Shown here: piece after piece, positions 22,331-34,926 of the stretch
Numbering within the stretch: the stretch's first letter is position 1
Layout of the letters: each line of letters begins with the position of its first letter
Translations under genes and position numbers: made by a program
Source of the DNA: Phragmites australis
Lineage: Eukaryota; Streptophyta; Magnoliopsida; Poales; Poaceae
Direction of reading: 5' to 3'
DNA length: 64,000 nt
NCBI RefSeq assembly: GCF_958298935.1
Contig: NC_084924.1
Location: forward strand, 22,355,819 to 22,419,818
Notes under the pieces: model-generated
Database searches by the model: none
Seen by the model: the letters and a program-made list of their open reading frames with translations, nothing else
Told to the model about the DNA's origin: nothing

Positions 22331-23886
22331 TGTGGGCGGCCACCCCGCGGTTACGTGGAGACGGCGAAAACACGTAGGCGACCACGCATGCTTTGCTTCT
22401 CTTGCCACCTATAGCTACCTCATGCTTGCTTGGGAGTGTGAAAGTAAAGTACGCGCGCTGCCGTTTCGGCTCCATCTGTTCTATCGATTGGCGACGCATG
22501 CATCTGTCGAGCCATTAGTCGATGGACAAGTAGTATTTACTTGCACGGACGAAGCGGTTTGTGGATCGATGCATGGCTCGTGCATGACGCATGCCGAGGC
22601 TGCCGCGGACGCGAGCACGCGATGACGATGAGCTCAGTCGCCACTGTTAATCGTTTGGTAGAAAGATCATCGATCTATCAGCAAGTTTGCATGACGGATA
22701 TGCTAAAACAAAAGATTATGTTTGCTTGCGTCGGGTAATAGTACTGTTCTCTTTCTGAGGCCTCTGCCATTTGGATCATCAACCATGGTTTTGGAACGGC
22801 ATGATGTTTTTTATGTGGTGACAACAAACTAATGTACATGGTTGGTGCGGTTGATTGTCTGGCTTCTAAAAGTTTTTTCAGTAGATTACTGCCAGTTAAT
22901 ATTGATGCATGTATCTAGTACTATCTAGGATCGATCTCTTTTACACATAATGGTGCCCGAATTAAAAGGGTTGCATCGCATGGCGTGTGTCCTCTTCCGG
23001 CGACTTTTTTCCTTTTCCTCCCCTGCAGTTTCCAGTTTGCCATGGTGCTTTATGGCGTGGTGACGTCGATTATGGTTGAGCCGATTAATTGGCCAGTTTC
23101 ACAAGGTTTCTCCATCACTCTGTCAGTTTGCATTACTCGTAGGATCGAGGCCTGCTTTCACGTACACGTAGTAACACTAGCAAAAGACTCGCGCTGCATG
23201 AGTGTCTTCTTCTCCCGGTTGCTTCTGCCTTTTAATCCTCCATTGTGTGGTGCTAGAATTGATTGCTTCACTTCTGGGCATGCATGCACTACACTTCGCT
23301 TTTGCCGTTTTGCGTGAATGTTTCGTAGAGGGCATTGCTGAAAACAAAAGTAAGTTTAGTCAGTCATGAGTTGATGACTCATCACGAGCTAGCCGGGGAT
23401 GTCTCTGCGTGCATGAATGCATGCATGCATGCACGAATGGACGGACGGACGCGGATGCCGATGTGGACTTGCGTAAGCGCCTGCTTCTGTGGCGAATGCA
23501 TCGGCGCGTGCATGCAGAGACGACGCAGCCGGCCGGCCAACTTCCAAGCAGGCGGAGTACGGGTGCCGAGTGGCGCCGCGGTCTTCGAGGCACCGCGAGC
23601 TAATGGATAACAGACGACGCTTGCATTCGAGCTTGCAGATGCAGGCATCTCCTCGACGGCTCACAAGTCAAAAGCCGCGCAGTCCACCACCGCTATACGC
23701 ACATGTGACGCCATGTCATTTAGAGGAATGCAGCTTGTTAACACCTGGACAAGCAGGTGCCGGCCTGTGACAAGCACGTGCAATGATTTTAATATATTTA
23801 TGTCTATACTCCTATAACATGCACAAGTTATGATAAATTCGATCGATCTCCATTGTTTACTCGAGTTGATCAAACGGCCATCATAA
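22331..23886 (-). promoter_or_regulatory. Upstream region of the DUF7950-like gene
   Basis: No coding frame is recognisable; frames of 60-113 codons occur on both strands but lack domains. The region is not obviously repetitive. CATGCA (RY-type) motifs are frequent: near 22386, 22498, 22569, 22913, 23279-23288 and a run of alternating ATGCATGC at 23416-23432. A CACGTG G-box lies near 23776 and a TACACGTA at 23163. RY and G-box motifs are known targets of plant B3 and bZIP factors; regulation here is inference only. No clear TATA box was fixed. Confidence 0.35.
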
Positions 23887-24026
23887 ATGTTGGATATTGT
23901 TCCTCTTTCCAAAAATACATTTAATCTTCTATTATTTGCCTTTAATACCTAGATGTCAAATATTTTCCTTCGATATATTCTAAAAATATATTCAATCTCA
24001 CATTATTTGCCTTCTATCTAGACGTC
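23887..24026. repeat. Imperfect tandem repeat (about 72 bp) next to LTR E
   Basis: Two diverged units, starting near 23888 and 23955, share the order TGT(T/C)..ATATT, TTCCT, AAAAATA(C/T)AT, ATTATTTGCCTT, then CTAGA. The following LTR E start at 24027 (TGTCAAAGATTAGTTCCT) resembles the head of the unit. Confidence 0.5.
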
Positions 24027-24637
24027 TGTCAAAGATTAGTTCCTGACAATATGTCCGTAATTGAATTGGGTACCTTCGAAATCAGAGATCAAGCAGGAAC
24101 AAGACACGCGATGTATACAGGTTTGAGCCCATGATGCAGAGTAATAACCTATGTTATGTGTGGATGATGTTGTATATTGATTGCCTCGAGTACCAGTGAT
24201 GTTGCTAGACCTATTACAATGGAGTAGATTAGACCTAAACTAATCTAGGGTTGAAGTCATTGAGTCTCTCCGATTGTTAGGGTCCTATTGTCACTTGTGT
24301 CGAGTTGCGTATGCCCTCTAATTTTCTTCCGGGGGTTTAGGGTCCCCACCTTATATATAGGTCGTGGTGCTCCCCTGGTACCAGCCATAGTTGATAGGGA
24401 ATCATTTGTCATGTCGACCAAGATAAGGCAGCCGAATCTAGCTTGGTTACTAGTTGTACTTGAGTCAGTTAATCCGATCGAGACCTTTCTAATATAGGCT
24501 TTTGACATCCCCGAGTATATCGGGTCCTGCAAATTTGGGTTTGTAATATCCGGAGTTGTTAAAGATGTGTAAGATCTACCATGTCCATATACAGTATACT
24601 CCTTATATGTATATACCATGTAGTTAGATATTCGATA
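24027..24637 (-). mobile_element. 3' LTR of G1 (LTR family E)
   Basis: The 611-bp segment aligns along its whole length with 46270-46868, the 5' LTR of G2, and starts TGTCAAAGATTAG where G2 has TGTCGAAGATTAG. The minus-strand start is TATCGAATATC, a decayed TGTTGAACATC. A TATA-like TATATATAA lies near 24351-24359 on the minus strand. Confidence 0.8.
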
Positions 24638-25159
24638 GTAGCCCTCTAACTCTGCTCAGGAGGGAGGGTTTACACAAGCTCACACTCGAGTAATGAACAG
24701 TCTAGACTTGGTCGAGTAAAGGTGGATCAAGCTTATTGTTGAAACAATCGAGCAAGGAAAGTCCTGTTCCGAGTATCAAGTAGAAACACAATTAGTTTGA
24801 GCGCCCTGTCATTGTTTGCACCTCAATTCTCAAGGAAGGCTTAAAGATTCAACTTATCGACACCTGACTTTGATTAGAGTTAAAAAGCAATCTCCGAAAT
24901 TTGAACCATTAGGTATAGACGCACTTCATGCATTTGGATGGGTGTGCAAAGATTCAAACGACGCCATCATCCCGTCTTTTGTGTCGAACAAGGTGCCACA
25001 GTAACGGGAGCAGTTACTGAAGAATACGTTAAGTTCCATGCTATTTATCCATACGAACTTGGACTGTAGCAATTTTTCATTCTCTTGTCATCAATCTTCT
25101 CGCACAAGCCTTTACCTTCCTTTTACCAAGCACGCGCTGCTGCAAAGAAATCTCACTCC

Positions 25160-27616
25160 ATGGCTTCCAGTCCTTCCACAAATGTCGCTTCTCCTTCCTT
25201 GTCTAAGAAAGAATCCAAATTGAAGGCTGCCGACGCTTCTCCTAAGCAATTGGATGGGATGAAGCTCCTAACTGAGGTATGCACAATCTATATGATGCAA
25301 GAATCGAAGCCTAGGAACCTGAAGGCAAAGGGATCATTCCTCTTTGCGAGCTAGCCAACTGGAGGTCTGCGTTGGGTGAGGAATTCTCATCCTACCAGTT
25401 CAATCATAAAATTGTGGTGTTTGAATCATATTTTCACTGCAGTTTCAATGTTCCCCCTTCCAAATTTCTCCTCACCATACTCAACTGCTCCCAAATAGAG
25501 CTCCACCATTTAAATCCAAACTCGATCACCATGCTTAATGTATTTGTCCATCTGTGTGAAGCCTTCCTCGATATCATGCTAGCTTAAATTTTTTCTAGCA
25601 TTTCTATCATCTAAAAAGGAATAATGAAAATAAATGTGTCGAAGGCTGTGGTTTCCAACTGCAAAACGGAATGAAGAATTCCTATATCTCGGTCGCGCTA
25701 ATCTCCTTCTGGCAAAGAGATTGGAAGAAAAATTGGTTTTACGTTTCCAACCCCAACCCAGTCACATCTCCATTAGTCCATAAGGGCTTCGATCCCTACA
25801 CATATCTATCCTGGTCGTAGAAGCATTGCAACTCGACCACACTACACACTACTTCAAGAAGATTGGTGAACTGAGGCATAATGGTTTAACCGGGTGGCAT
25901 GTGGCCAAAGACTTCATTAGTTGAAGGTCAAACCCCTTGAAAGCGCAGGATCACTTTGCTTGGGATTATGCTGGAGATAACGATAGCTCCTAGGGACCAA
26001 ATGTAAGATTTAGTAAGCATTTTTCTGCCTCTATAGCTATAGTCGAACTCTTTTGAGTGACTCCTTTTTTGTTTAGCCTTGTCCCTACAGGACGTTGCTG
26101 CTCAATTGAGCAAATTGTTTGCTGAAGAGGCACAACCATGATCTGTTCAGCCCTACTCCCTCCTGAATCCTCGATACTAGTGGTGAGAATTTTGTTGGAT
26201 TGAGAAGACAATATTGATTACTTGTTTGACCTGATTTGTCTTTTTGATTCTAGATTTCAGCCTAAAACCAAGAGGATTCCTCCTCCTCTGGCACCAATGA
26301 CAAGGGGAGAACACCGATCGGTCAAGAGGCTGAAGGGTCTCTTTGGTCCAAGAGATCGTCCTTGCCATCCAAAATTGAGTCCTTGAATGTTCACATGTGT
26401 CAGCTGCTATTCTGATTATCAAGCATATGCCAAGTAACTCCTGACCCGTATGTGTGGCCTTCTTATAGGGAACAACTGGTGCACCCCCTTGATCGCCTCC
26501 TCGAGAGATCACCATGCTCGATTACTCTGTAAGGAAGGTAACTCGTAACAAGTTATCCCCCTTACACTAGTCATTCTTCTGAGGGTTCGCTCGGTAAGTC
26601 TAGAATCATGATGAGTCATTGTGGGCTGGTTTCTTGCAAGCAATGGCTTCCTTAACTTCGTCGGACTCCCATGTCTTCCCTTCAACACAACTAGCCCCAG
26701 CTGCTGGTATGATGAAGAAGAAAATAAAAATCAAGAGGAAGAAATTGAACATCCTTCTGCACATTCCATTCGCCAAAAAGGTTTGACTCAAATACTTATC
26801 TTAACTTGCAACCCTCTTTTCCCTTCCTCATCTGGCTAATTGCAGACTATCACCCCTAGAGACGCTAGACAAACAAACTACAAGAAGATTGGCTAGTCAG
26901 CTAGTTCCAACCTCTCTAGTCACATCGCCTTCTCTTCCTCAAGTGGAAAAATCTCCCACGGATGCACCTGAAGCAAGCTTACATCCCAACAAAGTTGAGA
27001 CCCTAGCATCGACCCCAACTGATGATACCTGGGTGGCGATAGAGGATCTCATCAAGGCTGCAGGTGCCATGGTAGCCGCGGCCAAGGCTCGGTATTTAGA
27101 GATTGACCATAGTAATTGCCAGAAGGAACAAGATCCGCTGCTTGCTGCCAACCACGAAAGAATTGACTGTTAGTCTACCCACAGATCACTAGTATGTGAC
27201 TCGAATATTAAGCAGCTGATGATAATTGTTTTTGTTTGCTTTCCCATGTTCAAATCCTTCTAAAGGAACAAAAACACTATTATTATCGAAGCAATGAAAA
27301 TTATTGAGAAGAAAGACAAATATTTGGAAAACCTCAAAGGCGATTTAAAGACAATGAAAGCAGACCGAAAAGCCATGGCTGTCGAACGAGACAATATGGT
27401 TATCGAATGAGACACCATGGCTGCTGAATGGGGGACACCACAGTCACGGCGCTTCAAAAGGTGAGGGATCAGATCTTGGACCGCATTAACCAGTTGGCCT
27501 TTGTAAGCATCATGACGATGCTTGGTCTCCTTGAAAGCTACAATTCCAACCTCGACATATCAATAGTGATAGAGGGGTTCAATTGTTTAGAAGTGGATGT
27601 AGCAAATATCATTTAA
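25160..27616 (+). pseudogene. Antisense ORF of Tat element (gypsy-type PF04195-like)
   Basis: This reads opposite to the rest of G1, between pol and the 3' LTR. ATG 25160 opens MASSPSTNVASPSLSKKES. In a shifted frame, 25330-25585 gives PLCELANWRSALGEE, then VVFESYFHCSFNVPPSKF and HHLNPNSITMLNVFVHLCEA, which matches my memory of the domain Pfam calls putative gypsy-type transposon (PF04195). A further block near 25715-25790 gives QRDWKKNWFYVSNPNP. The C-terminal part (26889-27616) contains a Lys/Glu/Asp-rich, coiled-coil-like stretch near 27290-27410. Several stops and shifts break it. Tat elements are known to carry such antisense ORFs; their job is unknown. Confidence 0.6.
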
Positions 27617-28653
27617 AGCATCAATCCTCTAATCCCTGCCTTCATCGAGTCCTGATTAGGGCTCAGGCTTTCTAGCTGACTGTCCATGGCTCTTGACTCG
27701 AAACACTTGAAACTTATTCTGTGGCTTGGGAATGTCTTTAAACATTATTATTATTTTGCTTGTCCAATATGCTTTTGCCACTATTCCTTATCAAATATAT
27801 GTTGATACCTTAAAGCTCAACTAGACATATTATTAGATGCATTGGTTCTCAAGTAATCACTTGAAGTAACCACAAGAATAAGGAGAAGACTAGTACAAAA
27901 TAGAAAAAGAAATAACATAGATAATGTTGTTGCAAAATTTCACCGACTTGTGTATTTGACAAGCATGTGAACATGAACACGGTAGAGAACACACATGAGG
28001 CCGACTAGAATTTCAGAACTTTGTAGGCCATTAGGCGTGAGATGTCTGATAATCTCTAATACCTTTATGCCTTATGAGGTGTAGTTGTTCTGACTAAATT
28101 GTAGTTTGGGCCTCCACTGGTTCTATCCAATGCAGTCAATGCAAAGCCAAATAAATTTTCACAAAAAATATACACGACTCTCTGGTCAAGGAGAAAATTT
28201 CCCAATTAGAGAGTAAGAAAGAACATGCATGTACCACTGAAATTTTGCAATGTAGCACCTAACTCTCTACTTGATATGATAATCAAGATAGAGAGTAAAG
28301 CATAAGCATCGACTCACTATTCCCAATCACATGCTCGAAGGCATAATCCTATGAGCGTATGGCTGTGATTATGTTATAGTCATTGAATAAATTCGAACAG
28401 TCGGGTGGATGAACATTAAAAATCCACTCCCGTTCATGCTCGTTTTCACCACAACCTCTAACTTGATGTATCGTAATGACACGACATCTCTCCACACGGA
28501 GATTCGACACGCCATAATGCCTTGGTGATGCCTCAGCTTCCGCCCAACGCATTAGCATTGAATCACCATGCACCTGAGGTGAACTAAGAATTTCAACCGT
28601 CGTTATCGGATCTTGACGGCTCTAAATCTTTCCGTTCGACCTGTTCCTGAAAT

Positions 28654-28661
28654 TATAAATA
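28654..28661 (+). promoter_or_regulatory. TATA box before the second antisense ORF
   Basis: TATAAATA followed by GGGGC lies 127 bp before the ATG at 28781. The spacing suits a promoter of the antisense transcript inside G1; whether it works is not shown. Confidence 0.4.
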
Positions 28662-28780
28662 GGGGCTACCCAAAGCCATTCATTTTCACCCTAATCTCCA
28701 TTCGTTCTCCTTGTGCATTGGTCAATAGTACTCATAGAACCTGAAACCATAGCATCTACTCCATCACCATCTCCCGAGTA

Positions 28781-29419
28781 ATGTCCAGCAACCGAAGAAG
28801 TAGGATCTCTCACCGAGAGCCTCTCGCCATGGTTCCACCGGGAGTCATCATAGTTTCCTCCAACAAGGAAGAGTCGAGTGGGAAGCCTAAGAGGAGAGGG
28901 AACATAATGTCCATTGGAGGTCGGCGACTCTTCACCCAACACCTCTAGCGCTTCCTTAATGCTAACGCTATGGAGCAAGCGGCGCAAGCGCCAACAACGC
29001 AGGCTGCACAAGAGGCAGATCTCGATGGTGGTGATCTTGATGAGATCATCGACTAGGTCACCGATGAGGTCTTCGGTGATAGAGCCCTAAAGCCTCCGGG
29101 GGTGAAGAAAGAGTGGTTCTCTTCTCCATTGACAACTACTAGATCACCTCTGCATCTCACGAAGGGTCACTTGTCATAGATGGCACCAATCAGCAGCTCC
29201 GGCAAGGTCTTCACCTCAGCCACTCTCCCCAGCCCTTATGCTGGTTGGCGACCGGTTCCCACAATGATCAGCTTCCACCCCAAGGAGGAGCAAAAGAAGT
29301 TCCTCAACACGTTTGAGGGCAAGGGGGTCTACATACTTCTAAACTCTTGGAGGTGGTGGATTTTCATTATTTGCAAGAGTTATGTGAATCCTTTATGTCA
29401 CATTGTGCTAGGCACATAG
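28781..29419 (+). pseudogene. Second antisense ORF in G1, unrecognised
   Basis: From ATG 28781 one frame runs to 29419 with only three stops (at about 28949, 29054 and 29177). It reads MSSNRRSRISHREPLAMV, then GGDLDEIID, ALKPPGVKKEWFSS, ending SYVNPLCHIVLGT. The steady frame over 640 bp, and a TATA box upstream, suggest a former gene rather than chance. I do not recognise a domain. Stops are TAG, two of them fitting CAG or CGA changes less clearly. Confidence 0.4.
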
Positions 29420-29469
29420 GTTGGAAAGAGACATATGTAACTTACCTTATCTATGAATGAAACTATCAG

Positions 29470-32400
29470 AGTTGATCGATGTTCCACGAGTGTTTGAGTT
29501 CTTCACCATTTGGAGTAGATAGTCGTACTAATCCAGGTCAAGTGACTTCGACTACTAGGTAGGGTCCTTCACACTTAGGTGATAACTTATGGCACCTAGC
29601 CTATTTCTGCACCTTTCGTAGAACAAGGTCCTTAGGAGTGTAATACTTAGCTGCTCATATGGATGCTCGATCATAGTACTCCTCGAGTAGATTGATATCG
29701 TCCGCTTGTAATTGTTATTGTCCCTTTTTGAGTAAATTTTCACTCATGGTGACCCAAACTGCAGTTCAGTTGGAAACACTGCTTCTACTCCATAGACTAA
29801 AAAAAAAGGAGTTTTACCCGTGGCCTTGTTAGTCGAGGTACAAACATCCCATAATACCAAGGGAAGTTCCTTTACCCAGCATTTCGAGTAAGCTTTTAGC
29901 CGATCGAACACCCGAGTTTTGATACCCTACAAGACTATATCATTTGCGCACTCAACCTGACTGTTACTTTGAGCGTGATCTACTGAAGCGAAATAAGTTT
30001 GATGCCGAATTCTTCATAGAACTCAGTAAAGTTTTGCTTCTGAACTGGATACTATTGTTTGTAATTATTTGATGCAGAATGCCATATCGAGTAATTATGC
30101 TCATGAATTTGTTGGCCGCTTCTGCGGTTATCTTTCCCATAGGTTCAACCTTGATCCAACTTAGTGAATGTGTCGATAGCCATGGATAGGAATTTGAAAC
30201 CACCTTAGACCATTGGGAATTTTCCCAAGATACCCAGCCCCAGACGGAGAAAGGCTAAGAAAGAGGAATTATTTGCAGAGCTTGTGATCGTCGAGTGGTC
30301 TGCCATCCAAAAAATTGGAAGCTTTCACACTTTTTGACCAACTTGAAAGTATCTTGGAGGGCAATTGGCCAATAGAATCCTTGGCAGAAAACCTTTCTAA
30401 CCAAGGTACAGTAAGACGCATGATTACCGCACATGCCTCTATGGATATCGAGCAATATCATATTATCCTATTCCTGAATGATTCACTTCATCAAGATTCT
30501 ATTACTCCGCTTTCGGTAGAGCTTGTCGTCTACCAGAGCGTATAACTTGGACTCATAAGAAATATTCTTTGCAAACGAATCATCATCCGAGATCTCTTGA
30601 CCTTTGAGATAAGCTTGAAATGGGGTCATCCAAGTCGGTTCATGTTCGAGTAGTGCAGCTTCCTTGTTTGTGTATCCTGCCTCACTGACTCGACCAGATG
30701 GCTGGTTGAGTTGGGCAGCATCTATACTTGATGTTGTCGAAATAGATTGTTGGAGGAGTTTCTCGATGAAGACTCCCACAAGTGTTGGAGAATGCAATGA
30801 AGTGAGCTTGGCGAGTTCATCAGCGATGGAGTTGTCACCTCTTCGAATGTGCGTCACTTCCAACCCTTCAAACTTTCGCTTGAGCTTTCATACTTCGTTC
30901 AACTAAGTCGCCATGTTGTCATCTAGTCACTGGTACTCCTTTTGCACTTGGTTTATGATTACATGTGAGTCCCCTTTCATGAGTAGTCATCTGATTCTAA
31001 GTGACACAGCTATACGGAGCCCGTTAATTAGTCCTTCATATTTTTCAACATTATTGGAAGCTTTATTGAATGACGTACCTGAGTTCATTGCCCGTTAGAC
31101 ATTTGAGCATGATGCCAGCCCCAGAGCCTTGAAGAATGAGCGATCCATTGAAGAAGAGTGTCCAGTGGTCCTCGGCCATGTTAGACTTTATTTCTTCAAC
31201 ATTTTTCTACTGGGCGATGAATTCTGCTAGTGCTCCTGACTTGATGCTTATACACGGTGCGTAATCCATGTTGAACTCATTGAGCTTGACTGCCCATTGT
31301 GTAATTTGTTTAGTAGCCTCCCTATTGTGTATAACATCCTTCAGTAGATATGTTGTCACGACGGTGACCTTGTGCACTTGAATATAATATCATAGATTCT
31401 GGGAAGACATCAAGACTGCATACCACAACTTCTGCACTTGTGGGTATCATAGCTTAGTGTCATGTAGGACTTCACTCACGTAGTAAACCGGCTTCTAGAT
31501 CTTAGCCTTCTTCTCAGGATATTCCCTCTCAACTACCAGGACCAAGCTAACAACATGTGGGGTAATTGCAATTCACAAAAGGAGCATATGTCTCGTTGGG
31601 TGGGGTTAGAATTAACGGAGATAATAAAACCTTTTTAAGTCTTGAAAGGCCTTCTCCGCATCTTCCGTCCACTTAAACTGATCATGTTTCTTCAGCAGCT
31701 CAAAGAAAGGCATCCCTTGCTCTCCCATCTTGAAGATGAATCGACTAAGGGCTGCTATACATCCTGTCAGTTTTTGAACTTCCTTCAGTGTTCAGGGTGA
31801 CCACATCTGGTTGAGTGCCCCGATTTTGACTGGGTTAGCCTCAATGCCTCAACTTGACACTAGAAAACCAAGAAGCTTGCTGGACAGCATGCTGAATGTG
31901 CACTTTTTGGGGTAAGCATCATACGATACTTCGTAAGGTTGTCAAATGGTTCCTTGAGGTCATGGATCAATTCATCTTTGGTTCTAGATTTGACTACAAT
32001 ATCATCGACATAAGCTTCAACGTTGCGCTCAATTTGGAGCTATAAACAATTCTAAGTAAATTGTTAATACATAGCACCAGCATTCTTGAAACCGAAAGTC
32101 ATCTATACATAGCAAAATACACCAAAAGGAGTAATAAAAGCAGTTCTTTCTTCATCCTCTATCCTCATGCTAATTTGGTGATTCTCCAAATAGGCATATA
32201 GAAAATACAACAATGCACAACCCGTCGTATAGTCAATAATCTGGTCAATGCGAGGAAGAGGAAAAGAATATTTGGGACAAGTTTTGTTGAGGTCGGTAAA
32301 GTTGACACACATTCTCAACTTGTCATTGGCTTTGTTTACGAGGACTGAATTCGTGAGCCATGTGGGATAACGAACCTCTCGAATGAATCCTGCCTTTAGG

Positions 32401-32880
32401 AGTTTGCCGACCTCCTCCTAAATGGCTTGTTTTATGCCCTCCATGAATCTTCGTTGCTTCTGCACCACAGGTTTGGCACTGGGTTCCACAGCCAGTTAAT
32501 GCTCGATCACCTCCCTAGGGACTATAAGCATATCGGATGGTCACCCGGAGGAAAGTGGGATCAGAGTCGACCCCTGTCTTAAGCGTCTTGTCTGGTTCAA
32601 ATGGGCCGAGGGGCACTGCCTTGATGCCGCCACCGGCCTTCTTGACCTTGGCACCATCATTGTTTTCACCTTTGGTGGCATCGAGGCACTCGGAGGTCCT
32701 AGACCTTGGTAGCAGATTAATGCTTATGATGCTTGGAATCTACGCATCATGAAGTAGTTGCCGTTCAGCAGAAGTGTTCAACCATATCCAGGCTCTACTT
32801 GTCGCACTTGATCACTGCACGTTGATCTCCCTTGATGGTTATGACCCCTTTTGGATCTGGGATCTTGAGTACCTGGTACG
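29470..32880 (-). pseudogene. Pol of G1: reverse transcriptase, RNase H, integrase
   Basis: Minus-strand order: reverse transcriptase (FTDLNKTCPKYSFPLPRID near 32290), the YVDD box at 32001-32012 (VEAYVDDIVVK), LGFL near 31930, RNase H (WTLFFNGS near 31150; VTHIRRGDNSIADELAKL at 30863), integrase zinc domain (30461-30255, FYWPIALQD), core (30203-29964) and C-terminal WEGPYLVVEVTRPG to HSWNIDQL near 29480. Catalytic losses: the first Asp of reverse transcriptase is Tyr (codon 32196-32198, FLYAY), the RNase H Asp is Asn (31147-31149) and an integrase Asp is Asn (IITNNSIQF). Frames break many times. This copy cannot act. Confidence 0.85.
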
Positions 32881-34862
32881 CGTAGTGCACCACTGCCATG
32901 AACCTACCCAACATTGGATGACCTAGAATCATGTTGTAACCGTCTCAAAATCCACAATACCAAGGGCAACTTCTTTGTAAGAAAGTTGTTAGGCTCACCG
33001 AACATGACTGGCAACTCTATCTGGCCAAGGGGCATGGTCGATGAGTTTGGAGTTATATCGTTGAAAGTCTCAGCTCCTATCTTGAGCTCTGACCATTGGA
33101 TCCCCATCGTGTCTCATATTTTGGCGAAGATGAGGTTGAGCAAGCTACCCTTGTTAACTAAGGTCCTAAAGACTGAACCACAACCTGATATTGACCCGAG
33201 TGTGGAACCGTGGATGGGTGGTCCGCTTGATCGAAGGTGATCGGGACTACCTACCACTTGAGGTACCGGGGAGGCCCAATTAGGGCCAGGTTGACCTCCC
33301 TTTCGGCTTCCTTGTACTGTTTCTTGACTCATACGAGGCTGATCATCTGAAGATATGTGTGATGTTCTGATCGGTCTCATCAAGTTTGGGCTCATCATCT
33401 TTAGCGTTTGGTGTGGCTCGGTAATCAATAATACAGCCTTAAGCTTATTGTCGAGCTTCTTTTTGATAACATCACACTCATCAAAGTCATGCTGATTGGT
33501 CCGATGGATGGGACACCACTTTCTACCACCATGGCTTAGGTCCTTGTTATCTCTAGTGTTGCACGACTTGCTCTTTTCAACTACGAATGCGGTCATGTCT
33601 GGACCCTTACGATCATCAGCAGATTTGTTCTTCTTCCCCTCATTCTTCAAAGACTTGGGCTTGTCCTTGCCAGACTGATGGTTCTTGGCATGTGCCCGAG
33701 CTTTAGCAGACATTGCACACTTGTTGGCCTGGTCAAAGAGTTCTATGACCTTATGAATCTTCCAGGTATCCAGCTTCCCAACCAAGTCTTTGTCCTTAAC
33801 GCCTCATTTGAAGGCGATGATGACTGACCCATCAAAGATGTTCAAGACCATATTATGCATATCGCTGAACATATGAAGGGATTCATCCTTACCTTGGTTT
33901 AGCTGATGAAGATTGTCTTCCATTCCCATGTGCTTGAACTGGAAATTGACGATGAACTAAGCCTTCAGCTTAGCCCATGATCTGATCGAGTTAGACAGCA
34001 GGTTCAACAAGAAAGACCTTGTAGGTCCATCGATGGTAGTTATTAGGTAATTGGCCATTACCCTGTTGTCGCCACCAACTGCTCGAATAACAGTGGTGTA
34101 GATCAATAACCACTCATTGGGATTAAGGTTCTTATCATACTTTTGGATCAGACCCGCTTTAATCTTCTTGGTCCATCGTATCGAACAAAGATCAGGCATG
34201 AAGGCTTCACAACCTCCGTTGAATTCTTCAGAAGGAGATGGGGGAAGACCATCACGCATGTTTCTTTGACAGGGGTGTCACGTCAACCGTCTCGTCTTGG
34301 AGATCTATATTCATTATAACGACATTCCACTTCACAACGTTCCTCACGGTAATTGTCTATCACTCTACAAATTGTGCATGTTGTGAGGAATGCGGTTCCT
34401 CATGTCATCCTGGTTCCTACGCCTATGGATGGGGCAATTACAGTTTGACCCATAGGACTGTGCTCGAGCTCGACCACCCGAGCATCCAGTGTGTGATCCC
34501 TCAACTCAGGGATACCCACATCCGTGGTTCCTCAAGCCAGCACCTTGCCGGCTGGGGTTCCCCTAATTTTTCACCACCTGTTGATGATGCGTAGTGTTGA
34601 GGACGGGTAGGGCTCCTGCTGCAGATGCCCCTAGTGGTAATCTTTTGGTGACATTGTTGCCTTGGGCGGCGGTTGCCACTGCTAGTTCCTTAGGGATTCC
34701 TTTGTCATTGTTCATCACAATGTTTGGATCTCCCGCATTCTGCTCTATGGGTGTGCCGTTGGCTCCAGCCGCAAACATGAATTGATCTATTTGGCTACTT
34801 TGGACGGCGTTGGAGCCATAGTTGCCACTTTTGTGGCTTTCACCATCATTGTCGGTGACCAT
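32881..34862 (-). pseudogene. Gag and protease of G1
   Basis: Gag fragments on the minus strand: 34862-34563 (N-terminal), 34259-33957 (capsid part: NPNEWLLIYTTVIRAVGGD, MANYLITTIDGPTRSF) and 33785-33114 (nucleocapsid part). The last holds a zinc-finger-like motif WCPIHRTNQHDFDEC at about 33540-33495, the form used in Tat gag. Protease follows: NKGSLLNLIF near 33150 where DGGS is expected, and the block MPLGQIELPVMFGEPNNF at about 33030. So the protease Asp is not seen. The fragments are collinear with G4 (59379-61640) and G2. Confidence 0.8.
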
Positions 34863-34926
34863 GAATTGAAGAACATAAGGTTCCTAGGGATCCTAGTTGA
34901 GGTGTCCCACCTCGCGGTATGTGTCT

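Larger units (their letters stand above)
24027..34926 (-). mobile_element. Tat-lineage Ty3/gypsy element G1
   Basis: Read on the minus strand, this 10.9-kb piece has gag (34862 down), protease, reverse transcriptase/RNase H, integrase (ending near 29470), a 4.8-kb region with two antisense ORFs, a polypurine tract ending GGGCTAC (24638-24650) and a 3' LTR. The order, the long post-pol region and the antisense ORF fit the Tat group of plant gypsy elements. The 5' end is cut at 34927 by another LTR; the 5' LTR is absent. Relatives G2 (43853-46868) and G4 (59062-63548) confirm the family. Confidence 0.8.

Noticed and set aside
22158..22499. A 113-codon minus-strand frame across the upstream region of the host gene
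   Set aside because: It overlaps the proposed N-terminal region in another frame and its sequence shows no domain; chance in GC-rich DNA.
23382..23664. Several frames of 77-93 codons rich in Cys, His and Met
   Set aside because: They come from the ATGCATGC-type repeat and appear in all frames and on both strands.
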